Both the position numbers and the translations under genes were made by a program. 64,000 nucleotides of DNA from Lacipirellulaceae bacterium (GTDB lineage: Bacteria; Planctomycetota; Planctomycetia; Pirellulales; Lacipirellulaceae). The notes under the pieces were generated by a model. It did not search any database, was not told the origin of the DNA, and worked only from the letters and a program-made list of their open reading frames with translations. The DNA is taken from the NCBI GenBank assembly GCA_040218535.1, contig JAVJRG010000012.1, positions 744,001-808,000 on the forward strand, written 5' to 3'. Shown piece after piece: positions 8,438-16,786 of this stretch. The first letter of the stretch is position 1. Every line of letters begins with the position of its first letter.

Positions 8438-10369
8438 ATGGCAATGTTGAATCGATGCTTGTCCGCTGCTGCGCTGATCGTGTTTACGCTGGGAGTTTCC
8501 GTCGAGGCACAACTCATCACGCCTGACGATCCAGGCCCAAGCGATGTGCGGCTGACGATCAACTCCTCTCTCAATCAGAAAGCGATCTCGCCTTACATCT
8601 ACGGCATCAACTCCTACGCGGAGTCTTCCTGGAACAACCCGGTGAAGTTCGATCGCAACGGGGGCAATCGCTGGACCGGCTATAACTGGGAGACGAACGC
8701 CTCGAACGCGGGGAGCGACTTTTTTCACTTCAGCGATAACTTTCTCGTCAACTTCCAAGCGAACACGCCGCCAGGTGAAGCGGTGCGGCCATCGCTTGTA
8801 GATGCTGGAAACAATAACCGTGCTTTGCTGACGACCATTCCTCATGCGGGTTATGTTTCCGCCGACACGAACGGCGAAGTCTTCGTCAGTGAGACCGCCC
8901 CCTCCGCACGTTGGCACGCAGTCGAAGCGAAAAAGTCGACCATCTACCCGGGCTCTTCGCTCTCGCTGACGCCCAACTTGACGGACAATTACGTCTTCAC
9001 CGATGAGTTCGTCAATTGGGTGGAGCAAACCAAACAGCCAGGGCAAGAAGTGTTTTACGCCTTGGATAACGAGCCGGGCCTGTGGGCGGAAACGCACTCG
9101 CGACTGCATCCGTCCAAGGCGACGTTTGCGGAAGTCCGGGCCAACACCCTTGAACACGCCAGTGCAATTAAAGATGTCGCCCCAAATGCAAAAACCTTCG
9201 GCCCCGTCGGCTACGGCTGGCAAGGTTTTTTCAATCTGCAAAACGCACCCGACGCGACAACGGCTCCGGCCGACGAAGGCGTCGGTGAGTTGAACTTCCA
9301 CGAGTGGCTCTTGCAGGAAGTGGCCGCGGAAGAAGCGGTGCAAGGCCGCACGCTACTGGACGTGCTCGACCTGCACTGGTACCCCGAAGCGCGCGGCGGA
9401 GGGGTGCGGATCATCGAAAACAACAGCGCTCCGGCCGTCGCCGCGGCCCGCGTGCAAGCGCCTCGCTCCTTGTGGGACCCAACTTATCAGGAAGATAGCT
9501 GGATCACTAACGATGTCATCGGGCAGCCGATCCAACTCCTTCCGCGCGCCCAGAACGACATCGACCAGTTCAAGCCAGGGACGCTGCTCGCCTTGACCGA
9601 ATATAACTATGGTGGGACGAATCATATTTCCGGCGGCGTGGCCCAGGCCGACGCGCTGGGGATCTTCGGCCAGCAAGGGCTGTTCGCCGCCTCGCTATGG
9701 AACCTGCATGGCGAAGCGAATTCGCAGTTTGCGTCCGCCGCCTTTAACATGTACTTGGACTACGACGGCCAAGGAAGCGAGTTCGGCGATACCTCAATCG
9801 AAGCCGGGACGGATGAAATTGCCGAGTCAGCCGTTTATGCAAGCCTCGACTCCGAGGACCCAAACCGAATAATCGTCGTCGCGATCAATCGGACCGATGC
9901 GCCGTTGGATGCGGCGATCGAAGTGACGCATGACGAGCGCTTCGACGAGGCTGCCATTTACCAGCTCACCGACGCTGGGGCGGCCCCTGTTGCTGCAGGC
10001 GTCGTTACGCTCGATTTGGTGAATGCCCTGCTTTACGAAATGCCCGCGATGAGTGTCTCGACGATTGTGCTTACGCGTTTCGACGATGGCGACTTCAATC
10101 ATAACGGACAGGTCGAAACTGACGACTTAGACGAGTGGGACACCAACTACGGCTTAACGAACGCCCTGCACAACCAGGGCGATGCCAACCGCGACGGCAC
10201 GGTCGACGGCAGCGACCTGTTACGTTGGCAGCAAAGCCTCGGTGAGACGGGAGAATCTGCTATAAAAGTGGTGCCCGAGCCCACAAGTGTTTTCCTCCTA
10301 CTATTACCGATGCCGTTATTGGCTTGGGACCGTAGATTAGGCCATCCCGATGTATCGGGACACGGATGA
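8438..10369 (+). CDS. Secreted GH44-type endoglucanase-like enzyme with dockerin-like and PEP-CTERM tail
   Basis: A 643-residue exported glycoside hydrolase. A signal peptide covers residues 1-24 (ending VSVEA). The body matches GH44, a family of endo-beta-glucanases and xyloglucanases: SPYIYGINSY, the RWTGYNWETNASNAGSDF segment, the probable acid/base E212 in DNEPGLW and the probable nucleophile E388 in LTEYNYGG. A dockerin-like pair of calcium loops follows (DFNHNGQVETDD and DANRDGTVDGSD), then a PEP-CTERM-like tail VVPEPTS plus a hydrophobic stretch and RR. The last nine or so residues are encoded by a palindromic, repeat-like sequence (10343-10376) that contains the stop codon, so the original C terminus was probably changed. 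Likely role: plant or algal glucan breakdown at the cell surface. Confidence 0.85.
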   Translation: MAMLNRCLSAAALIVFTLGVSVEAQLITPDDPGPSDVRLTINSSLNQKAISPYIYGINSYAESSWNNPVKFDRNGGNRWTGYNWETNASNAGSDFFHFSDNFLVNFQANTPPGEAVRPSLVDAGNNNRALLTTIPHAGYVSADTNGEVFVSETAPSARWHAVEAKKSTIYPGSSLSLTPNLTDNYVFTDEFVNWVEQTKQPGQEVFYALDNEPGLWAETHSRLHPSKATFAEVRANTLEHASAIKDVAPNAKTFGPVGYGWQGFFNLQNAPDATTAPADEGVGELNFHEWLLQEVAAEEAVQGRTLLDVLDLHWYPEARGGGVRIIENNSAPAVAAARVQAPRSLWDPTYQEDSWITNDVIGQPIQLLPRAQNDIDQFKPGTLLALTEYNYGGTNHISGGVAQADALGIFGQQGLFAASLWNLHGEANSQFASAAFNMYLDYDGQGSEFGDTSIEAGTDEIAESAVYASLDSEDPNRIIVVAINRTDAPLDAAIEVTHDERFDEAAIYQLTDAGAAPVAAGVVTLDLVNALLYEMPAMSVSTIVLTRFDDGDFNHNGQVETDDLDEWDTNYGLTNALHNQGDANRDGTVDGSDLLRWQQSLGETGESAIKVVPEPTSVFLLLLPMPLLAWDRRLGHPDVSGHG

Positions 10370-10376
10370 CACGGAG
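10341..10376. repeat. Short palindrome plus CACGGATGACACGG repeat unit
   Basis: CCCGATGTATCGGG forms a small hairpin and is followed by a CACGGATGACACGG unit that recurs near 16736-16761. It overlaps the 3' end of the GH44 gene. Confidence 0.6.
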
Positions 10377-10382
10377 TTTATC

Positions 10383-10448
10383 GTAACCCGAAGCGTAAGC
10401 GAGGGAAAAACCCTATTGGGATGCCCCCTCGCTTACGCTTCGGGTTAC
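10383..10448. repeat. Perfect 23-bp inverted repeat
   Basis: The left arm 10383-10405 begins GTAACCCGAAGCGTAAGCGA and the exact reverse complement occupies 10426-10448, with a 20-nt spacer. It lies between the GH44 gene and the beta-propeller gene and may end transcription. An in-frame ATG within its right arm would give a false upstream start for the next gene. Confidence 0.92.
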
Positions 10449-10498
10449 TAAATCGGACCTTCTCAAAAAGCCTCCAAATCGAAAGCCTCAACGAAGCT

Positions 10499-11755
10499 AT
10501 GCACATCCGCCGGACCAGTTTCTATATCGCTTTGTTTTTTTTGTTCAGTCCGCAACTTCTACTGGCGAAGAGCGATCTTTGGCCTCAGTGGCGGGGACCG
10601 CAACGGGATGGGCAGGCGGTGGAAGAGGATGCGGCTTGGCCGGAGAAGCTTGACGAGGGGATGCTCGTTGAAAAGTGGCGGAAACCGTTTGGGCCGAGCT
10701 ACTCCGGCCCCATCGTCACGGCTGACCGCGTGTTCACGACCGAAACGCGCGGTGAGAAGCAGGAGTACGTTTTCGCATTGAATCGCAAGACAGGCGACCA
10801 GCTCTGGGAGCAACACTGGGACGGGGCGATGAAGGTCCCCTTCTTTGCCGCCAGCAACGGTAGTTGGATTCGCGCCACGCCGGCATACGATGCCCAAAGC
10901 GACCGGCTCTACGTCGCCGGCATTCAGGATGTGCTGGTTTGCGTTGATGCAAAAACTGGCGAGAAAGTCTGGAGCGTCGACTTCAAAGAAAAATACGGCA
11001 CGCCTAATCCAGCTTTCGGTTTCGCTTCGTCGCCGCTCGTGGATGGGGATGCCGTCTACGTGCAAGCGGCAGAGTCGTTCATCAAAGTCGACAAGAACAG
11101 CGGCGACATCCTCTGGCGAACGGCTGTCGAAGAAGGCCGCATGAACTCCGCCTTTTCTTCGCCAACAATTGCCACTGTCGCCGGAGTTCGGCAGTTGCTG
11201 GTGCAAATGCGGAACGACCTGAAAGGAATCAGCATCGACGACGGTAAGGAACTTTGGTCGCAGCCGATTCAGGCGTTCCGAGGAATGAACATCCTCACGC
11301 CACTAGTCGTCGGCGAGAGCACGCTCTTCACTAGCGCTCACAGTGGCCGATCGCAGTTGTGGCAGATCAAGCCCTCCGGCGATGGCGCATTCGCTGCAAC
11401 TGAAGTGTGGCAAGCAAAGGCGAAAGCCTACATGTCGTCCCCGGTGATCGTCGGTGATTTCCTCTACATGCACTTACAAAACCAACGGTTCACATGCCTC
11501 GACCTCAAGACCGGCGAGGAGAAGTGGCGTACGAAGCCCTTCGGAAAGTATTGGTCAATGGTCGCCCAAGGAGACAAGATTTTGGCTCTCGACGAGACGG
11601 GTGATCTACGGCTGATCAGAGCGAATCCCGAAAAGTATGACCTGCTTGACGAACGGCACATCACCGACGCTAGCAGTTGGGCGCACGTGGCCGTCGTCGG
11701 TGGCGAGGTGTTTGTGCGAACGCTGGATGAGCTGATTGCTTACCGGTGGGAGTAG
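10499..11755 (+). CDS. Secreted PQQ-like beta-propeller repeat protein
   Basis: A 418-residue exported protein. The ATG at 10499 gives a clean signal peptide (MHIRRTSFYIALFFLF, cut after LLLA); the longer in-frame start at 10421 lies within an inverted repeat and is unlikely. After LWPQWRGPQRDG, a hallmark of planctomycete PQQ-type propellers, the chain shows repeated blades with KTGxxxW motifs (RKTGDQLWE, AKTGEKVWS, NSGDILWR, KTGEEKWR). Such proteins resemble BamB or quinoprotein dehydrogenase propellers, but no catalytic or PQQ-binding residues can be asserted, so it may be a binding scaffold. Its 3' end overlaps the convergent subtilase-like gene by 16 bp. A paralogue lies at 39912-41204. 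Confidence 0.82.
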   Translation: MHIRRTSFYIALFFLFSPQLLLAKSDLWPQWRGPQRDGQAVEEDAAWPEKLDEGMLVEKWRKPFGPSYSGPIVTADRVFTTETRGEKQEYVFALNRKTGDQLWEQHWDGAMKVPFFAASNGSWIRATPAYDAQSDRLYVAGIQDVLVCVDAKTGEKVWSVDFKEKYGTPNPAFGFASSPLVDGDAVYVQAAESFIKVDKNSGDILWRTAVEEGRMNSAFSSPTIATVAGVRQLLVQMRNDLKGISIDDGKELWSQPIQAFRGMNILTPLVVGESTLFTSAHSGRSQLWQIKPSGDGAFAATEVWQAKAKAYMSSPVIVGDFLYMHLQNQRFTCLDLKTGEEKWRTKPFGKYWSMVAQGDKILALDETGDLRLIRANPEKYDLLDERHITDASSWAHVAVVGGEVFVRTLDELIAYRWE

Positions 11756-13326
11756 CTACTCCGATGGCGTCGTCGCTTTGACAAGGCGGCTAAGCTGCAA
11801 GCGGCTAGCAGTAGAGCGCTCGGTTCGGGGATCGTGGTGATTTGCCATGCGAGGGCATAATCCCAATCGACGCTTGAGGTCGAAGTCACTCTTAATTCGT
11901 AGATGCTTCCCGCAACCAGGCCGTCAAAATAGAGGTTCTCCGTGTTGTGGATCAGGCTGTTGGACGACGCAACCACGACTTCGGAAACAGGAACTGTGAC
12001 GTCGACAAGCTCTAAGTTGAAGTCGTTGACCGTTGTTGTCAGCGAGGCACCAACAAGGTCCACCTTGGCATTCCAGGCGAGGGTTGTTTGCAGAAGATCG
12101 CCATCTTTGGCAGCAATAAACCGGTAGGTGCCGGTAGCGTTTGAGCCCCCAGCCCCACCGAAGCTCGGATCGTAATCCCAACCACGATCACCAATCGCCA
12201 CCGAGAGGCCATCTTCGACGCTATCTTGCTCGCCAGCGGCCAGAATGTTGTAACTATTGAAGATGTTCATCTGGCCAGCACCGTAATCGAGATCCAGATT
12301 GTTCGTCGTATCGACGGTGTAATCGGTGAGATCTGTGAAGGCCGGATCTCGGAAGCCTGTCACGTGCCGATCAGTTCCAGCCATCAGCACCGCTTTGATC
12401 ACTTCGGAAGTTTCCGCGTGATTGATCGTCCGCGTCCGGTTGGTGATCGTTCCATTAGACAGCGCCGCGGCTTGTCCCGTCTCTAACAGCAATGCTGAGG
12501 CTGCTGAGACCATCGGCGCCGCCCAGCTTGTTCGCTGTAAGTTGTTATCAAAACGAAAGCCGGGCGTCACCAAATCAGGAGCTTGGCGACCTGCAATATA
12601 GGTCGAATTAAGAGCGGTCGTTCCCTCGACGTGATTGCCATTGGTAAGGCCGACAGAGATTTCATTGTACGCATCTTTGAGCAGCGGCTGATTGGCACCG
12701 CTGTTGGGAACTCCAGCGACCACGATGAGGTCGTCCTGCTCGACAATGAAATCAGTCCGCTGCAAAGCGTTGATCGTATCCGAAGCGTTGGGAAAAGCAC
12801 CGATCCAGCTATGGTTCGAAACCCGTGCCGTCGTCACCACCGGTGCACTTGCGGTCCCACGACGCAGGAAACCGTTGGCAAGCCAGTGATTCGCTTCGAA
12901 GACATCAATCGTGCTGATCCCAGGAGCGATGGAGTTCGTGTTGCCAAAGAAATTGCGTCCAACGGTCGAAGAGTGCGGCGAAGTTCCGCCATCTGCTGAA
13001 GGGGCTCCGGCAATGAGCGTCTCGTTGGTAAGTGTCTTGCCGACGAACTCGCCGCTGGAAGGGAAGTAGTGGCCCGCACTTGGTCCGCTGGCGATTTCAG
13101 CCTCAACCTGTTGAACTTCGATGCTGCTACCCGTGGGAATCGAGCCACCAAGTTGCGACTGCAATTCAGGGAAGCCCATGAGGTCGTTGTAAGTGGCTTC
13201 CGAGAGAGAAGCTGCCGAGAGACTCGCGGCAAGGCTAAGGAAAAGAACGCGGCCCCACGGCAAAAGATTTGCGCGCAGAACGCTTGCGCGGCTGGTAGAG
13301 AAAGCTAGCGATCGTGTCCGGGTCAT
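11740..13326 (-). CDS. Subtilase-like (S8) PEP-CTERM protein
   Basis: A 528-residue exported protein with an N-terminal hydrophobic signal segment (about residues 24-44). It resembles family S8 serine peptidases: the histidine region SPHSSTVGRNFFG (H118), an oxyanion-type Asn in VSNHSWIG (N171), and the serine motif RTSWAAPMVSAASALLLE (S267, the family's GTSxAAP). No convincing catalytic Asp is seen in the N-terminal strand, where the family has DTG or DSG; the local sequence is IEVQQVEAEI. The C terminus is a beta-rich domain followed by the PEP-CTERM tail TIPEPSALLLAACSLAALS with a basic end. It could be a protease with a displaced Asp or an inactive relative. It is convergent with the beta-propeller gene. 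Confidence 0.72.
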   Translation of the reverse strand: MTRTRSLAFSTSRASVLRANLLPWGRVLFLSLAASLSAASLSEATYNDLMGFPELQSQLGGSIPTGSSIEVQQVEAEIASGPSAGHYFPSSGEFVGKTLTNETLIAGAPSADGGTSPHSSTVGRNFFGNTNSIAPGISTIDVFEANHWLANGFLRRGTASAPVVTTARVSNHSWIGAFPNASDTINALQRTDFIVEQDDLIVVAGVPNSGANQPLLKDAYNEISVGLTNGNHVEGTTALNSTYIAGRQAPDLVTPGFRFDNNLQRTSWAAPMVSAASALLLETGQAAALSNGTITNRTRTINHAETSEVIKAVLMAGTDRHVTGFRDPAFTDLTDYTVDTTNNLDLDYGAGQMNIFNSYNILAAGEQDSVEDGLSVAIGDRGWDYDPSFGGAGGSNATGTYRFIAAKDGDLLQTTLAWNAKVDLVGASLTTTVNDFNLELVDVTVPVSEVVVASSNSLIHNTENLYFDGLVAGSIYELRVTSTSSVDWDYALAWQITTIPEPSALLLAACSLAALSKRRRHRSSYSHR

Positions 13327-13763
13327 TAGACTCGTCCGTTGTCAAAAGGTGTGCGTCAAAGGTTGCCAGAACGGCACAGACCATCGGCTGGGCGGCGAAA
13401 GCGGCCCTGTTCCTGCCTTGCTCCAGAATAACCAGCCTAGGAAGATTTCGCCAGCTTTTGCCAGGGCAGCGGAGGGAGCGAATCTCCTTATTTTCGGCCC
13501 TTTTTACGGTTTTCGCTCAAGTCCTAGGTTGTGTAAGAAGTTTCACACGCCTGTAAAAGTTGCAGGGTCAGGACGTCCTTTCGAGCCACAAAACTGCGGA
13601 TAACAGCCTGATTGAGCAATTCCACAGTTTGGCACGCGATTCGCGTTACGATTCTAATGCTGAGTGGTCGGCCCGGAACCCGACTACTCGCCCCGGAGAC
13701 CAGGAAGGTTTCCACGTGTCACTTCTTCACAACTTTGCATCCCCACGGAAAGGGAGATCTCTC
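13327..13763. other. 437-bp gap without a supported gene
   Basis: This lies between the start of the leftward subtilase-like gene and a tiny rightward peptide gene. It should hold the promoters of both. No clear promoter boxes, RNA gene or repeat could be recognised, and open frames here lack coding texture. Confidence 0.5.
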
Positions 13764-13835
13764 ATGGCTAACCCCGCACTAATCTTTGGCTGCTTTGGCG
13801 TTGTGGTTTACTTTTTCTTCGAAGGCATGCGGTAA
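13764..13835 (+). CDS. Tiny single-span membrane peptide (23 aa)
   Basis: A 23-residue frame starting ATGGCTAACCC at 13764 and ending with TAA at 13835. A purine-rich ribosome site (GGAAAGGGAG) lies 8 bases upstream, which is strong for this genome. The peptide MANPALIFGC... is almost wholly hydrophobic with a terminal EGMR, the pattern of a single transmembrane helix. It stands alone between a leftward gene start and the 3' end of the leftward sigma-factor gene, so it would be its own transcription unit. No function can be given. Small size makes chance a real alternative. Confidence 0.5.
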   Translation: MANPALIFGCFGVVVYFFFEGMR

Positions 13836-13909
13836 CGAATTGCGGAATTCGAAGTGTTGATTGCGGAACGGTCTAGCCGTCGAGCTACACCTCGACCGGA
13901 AGTTTTCCG

Positions 13910-15940
13910 CTAGTAACGTAGGCCTTTAGCTGCAGGTTGCTGCCAACTGGAATTGGATCGCTCAGGATATTTCGCGGAAGTTACCTGCACTTGCGGTTCC
14001 TTCAGATAGTCTGACAAGTGTGTTTTGATCAGCTCCTCGGCCTCCAAGAGCGATTTACCGGCAACCTTCACGCGTCCGTACATCGGCCCCAAGGCTACGG
14101 TCCCCATCGGTTCCACCGCGTAGTTTCCACTTATCGGTGCCTCAGGCAGCGTCCCAATCGCTTGAATGTTAATCGTCTCGCCGGGATCAATTTTTCCGTT
14201 GCTTGCTTTTTGAGCGAAGGGATCTGACCCAAACGATGGTTGTGGGACGGCACCGACAGTGACCCTTGAAGACTGGGCTGGGCGTGCGTCCAAGGCATCA
14301 GGAGCAGCTTGATACTGCATTGTATTGTCTCTTGGCACAGGCGTCGCATCGTAAGTGTAATTCTTGAGGTCTCCGGCTTGCCGTCTCACTGCCGGCTGCG
14401 GCGGGTTCTCTTGCAGTCGCTTTTCAAGCTTCTCTACCCGTTCGATTTGCTTGAGCCGACCGGCCAACTCCTCAACTTTCGACTCGCACAGTTTCACCTC
14501 AGCATGAAGCAGCGTAGCTTCGACCAGTAATTCGCGTTGTTGGAAAGCACTACCAGTTGCGTTTTCCTTCATTGCCGCAGCCCGATTCTCTTTGAGGTCT
14601 GCTTGATTGCTAAGTCCTTCAGCCTTTAGCGCCCAGTATTGACGCTCCAACTCCAACTGCTTCTTCCCACCCGCGGGCAACTCGATAGCCGACCCCATCT
14701 TGATAGATGCGGGTGCGGCGTAAGTTGGCTCGAAGGGGGTTGGAGCGGCCACAGTCCAATCAGGCATCGGCATAGGTTTTCGAAAAGAACTGTCGAACGA
14801 CTGCGGTGGTTGTGAAGGTGCTACGATTGCCGATCCGGGCTTCTTCACTTCCAGATCGTCGAAAGCATCTAGTTCGACCGCTGGTGGCGGGCTATCCGCC
14901 GGAATGGGCTTCGCTACCTCGTCGATTTCAACAAACCTTCTTGCCGGGCGACTTGGCTGCAAGGGGGCATCAACTTCTGCCGCCTCGTGGACCGTCGACT
15001 TCGTCTCATTCGCCGCCAGTAAGTCAACCGCAGCGCTTGCGGTTTCGCCGCGTGAAGTTATTGAAACATCCTCCTTAGCGTTCACCTGCGTCAACAACAC
15101 GGCAGCCAAGGCCACGGCAAGCACTCCCGCGGCCGGTTTCATCATCGTCGCAACAGTCATAGCAGCGATCCCTTTATGGGCTAGAGAACCGACAACTTGA
15201 GCGCCGTCGGGAAGTGGTAATTTGGTGCGAAACGCGAGTGCTAGTCCGGCAGTCCCTGCCGGGAGTGCAAGGGGCAGCGTCGCCGCGGAAGCTTCAAACG
15301 CTGTGGCGGTGACAGCCATCGCCGCGGAGAGTGCCACGCCCCGCCGGGCCAGTCGGCTCCGCAACATTCCGCGAGCCCTAGCTAGACGTCCTTTGACTGC
15401 CGCAGTGGTGCAACCGAGCTCCTCAGCAATCGCGGCCCGCGACTTCGCTTCGAAGTAGTGGAGTATCAAGGGGCGCTGATAGCGTGCTGGCAGTGCGTGT
15501 AGCTCTTCCATCAACGCAGAAGTCTGTTCACTCGCGGCAACCGCACTCAGTTGATCTTGGTAATTAGGTTGCTCATCGGCTGCCAACTCACCCAGTTGCT
15601 CCTGTGCTAGCGACTCTTCTCGTCGCCGTCTCCGCCGTTCTTTCAATCGCAACGCGGTTCGAAATGCCACGCGATAGAGCCAAGCCGCGGCTGAGTCGTT
15701 CGCTTTAATCGTGTGCGCCTTGCGAGCCAGAATGAGAAACGTCGCTTGAAAAGCATCCTCGGCATCTTGCCGCTGCCTGAGGATCTGCCAGCAGACAGAC
15801 CAGACGAGCGTGGAGTGCGACTCAACCACCTCTGCAAACGCCGCTTCATCCCGATGCCTGACGAAGCGCATCAGCCGCTCGCCATCGGTCGGCGGAATCG
15901 CCTGCGTCGCGGGCGTGCTTTCGGTAAGTAAGTCGTACAT
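13910..15940 (-). CDS. ECF sigma factor fused to a membrane segment and a polysaccharide-export (Poly_export) domain
   Basis: A 676-residue fusion. Residues about 23-100 form sigma-70 region 2 (SVCWQILRQRQDAEDAFQATFLILARKA is the core helix area) and about 145-200 form region 4 (LPARYQRPLILHYFEAKS, then a helix-turn-helix with TTAAVKGRLARARG). Hydrophobic stretches follow at about 205-235 and 268-288. Next comes a long low-complexity, Pro- and Ala-rich region with a helical part around residues 420-500 that may form a coiled coil. The last hundred residues match a polysaccharide biosynthesis/export domain (DPGETINIQAIG, then VALGPMYGRVKVAGKSLLEAE and YLKEPQVQV). Planctomycete ECF sigma factors with long C-terminal extensions are known. 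The topology implies a membrane-held sigma factor whose extracytoplasmic tail senses an envelope or polymer state; that is inference. Confidence 0.82.
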   Translation of the reverse strand: MYDLLTESTPATQAIPPTDGERLMRFVRHRDEAAFAEVVESHSTLVWSVCWQILRQRQDAEDAFQATFLILARKAHTIKANDSAAAWLYRVAFRTALRLKERRRRRREESLAQEQLGELAADEQPNYQDQLSAVAASEQTSALMEELHALPARYQRPLILHYFEAKSRAAIAEELGCTTAAVKGRLARARGMLRSRLARRGVALSAAMAVTATAFEASAATLPLALPAGTAGLALAFRTKLPLPDGAQVVGSLAHKGIAAMTVATMMKPAAGVLAVALAAVLLTQVNAKEDVSITSRGETASAAVDLLAANETKSTVHEAAEVDAPLQPSRPARRFVEIDEVAKPIPADSPPPAVELDAFDDLEVKKPGSAIVAPSQPPQSFDSSFRKPMPMPDWTVAAPTPFEPTYAAPASIKMGSAIELPAGGKKQLELERQYWALKAEGLSNQADLKENRAAAMKENATGSAFQQRELLVEATLLHAEVKLCESKVEELAGRLKQIERVEKLEKRLQENPPQPAVRRQAGDLKNYTYDATPVPRDNTMQYQAAPDALDARPAQSSRVTVGAVPQPSFGSDPFAQKASNGKIDPGETINIQAIGTLPEAPISGNYAVEPMGTVALGPMYGRVKVAGKSLLEAEELIKTHLSDYLKEPQVQVTSAKYPERSNSSWQQPAAKGLRY

Positions 15941-16105
15941 GGAAAGTTGTTCGCCGACGGCCTTGGTCGTCGTGCACGATGGAACAGATCTGAGGTGCTG
16001 CTAATAAGATAGAGTCGCGATGAGGAGAAGCGGCCCTCGAATTTTGCCAGGAAAAGCGAAAACATCGTGTTTTCACGGCAAATTCGCGGCGACCAAGGTC
16101 GTCGG

Positions 16106-16675
16106 CTAACTTTTCAGCGACACCCGAGGCACGACGCGTTCTGCTTCGCTAGCAAGCTCGAAGTAATCGGCTCGCTCAAAGCCAAACATTCCGGCAATGA
16201 CGTTCGAGGGAAAGCTTTCGCAGAGCTGATTCATCTCGCGGACGTTGCCATTGTAAAACCGTCGAGCCGCGGCAATGCGGTCTTCGGTGTTTGCCAGCTC
16301 GGTTTGGAGAGCCAAAAACTGCGTGTCAGACTTCAACTGCGGATAGCCCTCGACCAAGGCGAACAATTTTTTCATGCCGATGGCCAGTGCCGTTTCGTCC
16401 ACCCCCTGCTGCGTCGGCGTGCCGTGGCTTTGGCTAGCGCGGGTGCGCAGTTCGGCAATTTCGCTCAACACTTCTTTCTCATGGGCAGCATACCCTTTGA
16501 CGCAAGCCAAGAGGTTGGGGATCAACTCGTACCGCCGTCGCATCTCGACATCGATGTCCGACCAGCTTTCGAGCAAGTGCTGCCGTACTCGCGCAAAGCG
16601 GTTGTAGTTAGCGATGACAAACAGTCCCAGAAGAAAGAGGACGCCGAGCGGTATGAAGACGGGAGCGTATTGCAT
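16106..16675 (-). CDS. LemA family protein
   Basis: A 189-residue protein with an N-terminal transmembrane helix (residues about 4-22, VFIPLGVLFLLGLFVIANYN) and the LemA signature: ARVRQHLLESWSDIDVEMRRR, then YELIPNLLACVKGYAAHEKEVL, and a C-terminal segment with NGNVREMNQLCESFPSNVIA. LemA proteins are membrane-anchored helical proteins of unclear biochemistry, often next to other membrane proteins. The start is the ATG at 16675; a TTG lies two codons upstream. It is the last of three same-strand genes (17844 to 16106), probably one operon. Confidence 0.9.
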   Translation of the reverse strand: MQYAPVFIPLGVLFLLGLFVIANYNRFARVRQHLLESWSDIDVEMRRRYELIPNLLACVKGYAAHEKEVLSEIAELRTRASQSHGTPTQQGVDETALAIGMKKLFALVEGYPQLKSDTQFLALQTELANTEDRIAAARRFYNGNVREMNQLCESFPSNVIAGMFGFERADYFELASEAERVVPRVSLKS

Positions 16676-16735
16676 GGTCAAGAATATAGCCGAGGGAACA
16701 TGCCTTGACGAAGATGGCGAGCCTGCGTTCTCGCC

Positions 16736-16761
16736 ACGGATTGCACGGATGACACGGATTT
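16736..16761. repeat. CACGGATTGCACGGATGACACGG repeat unit
   Basis: A degenerate tandem of CACGGAT-like heptamers and octamers in the gap before the LemA gene. It shares CACGGATGACACGG with 10363-10376. Confidence 0.5.
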
Positions 16762-16786
16762 TGAGTTGTACAGTATGGCCGAGTAA

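Noticed and set aside
10421-10498. An upstream ATG start for the beta-propeller gene
   Set aside because: It lies in the right arm of a perfect inverted repeat, and a clean signal peptide begins at 10499.
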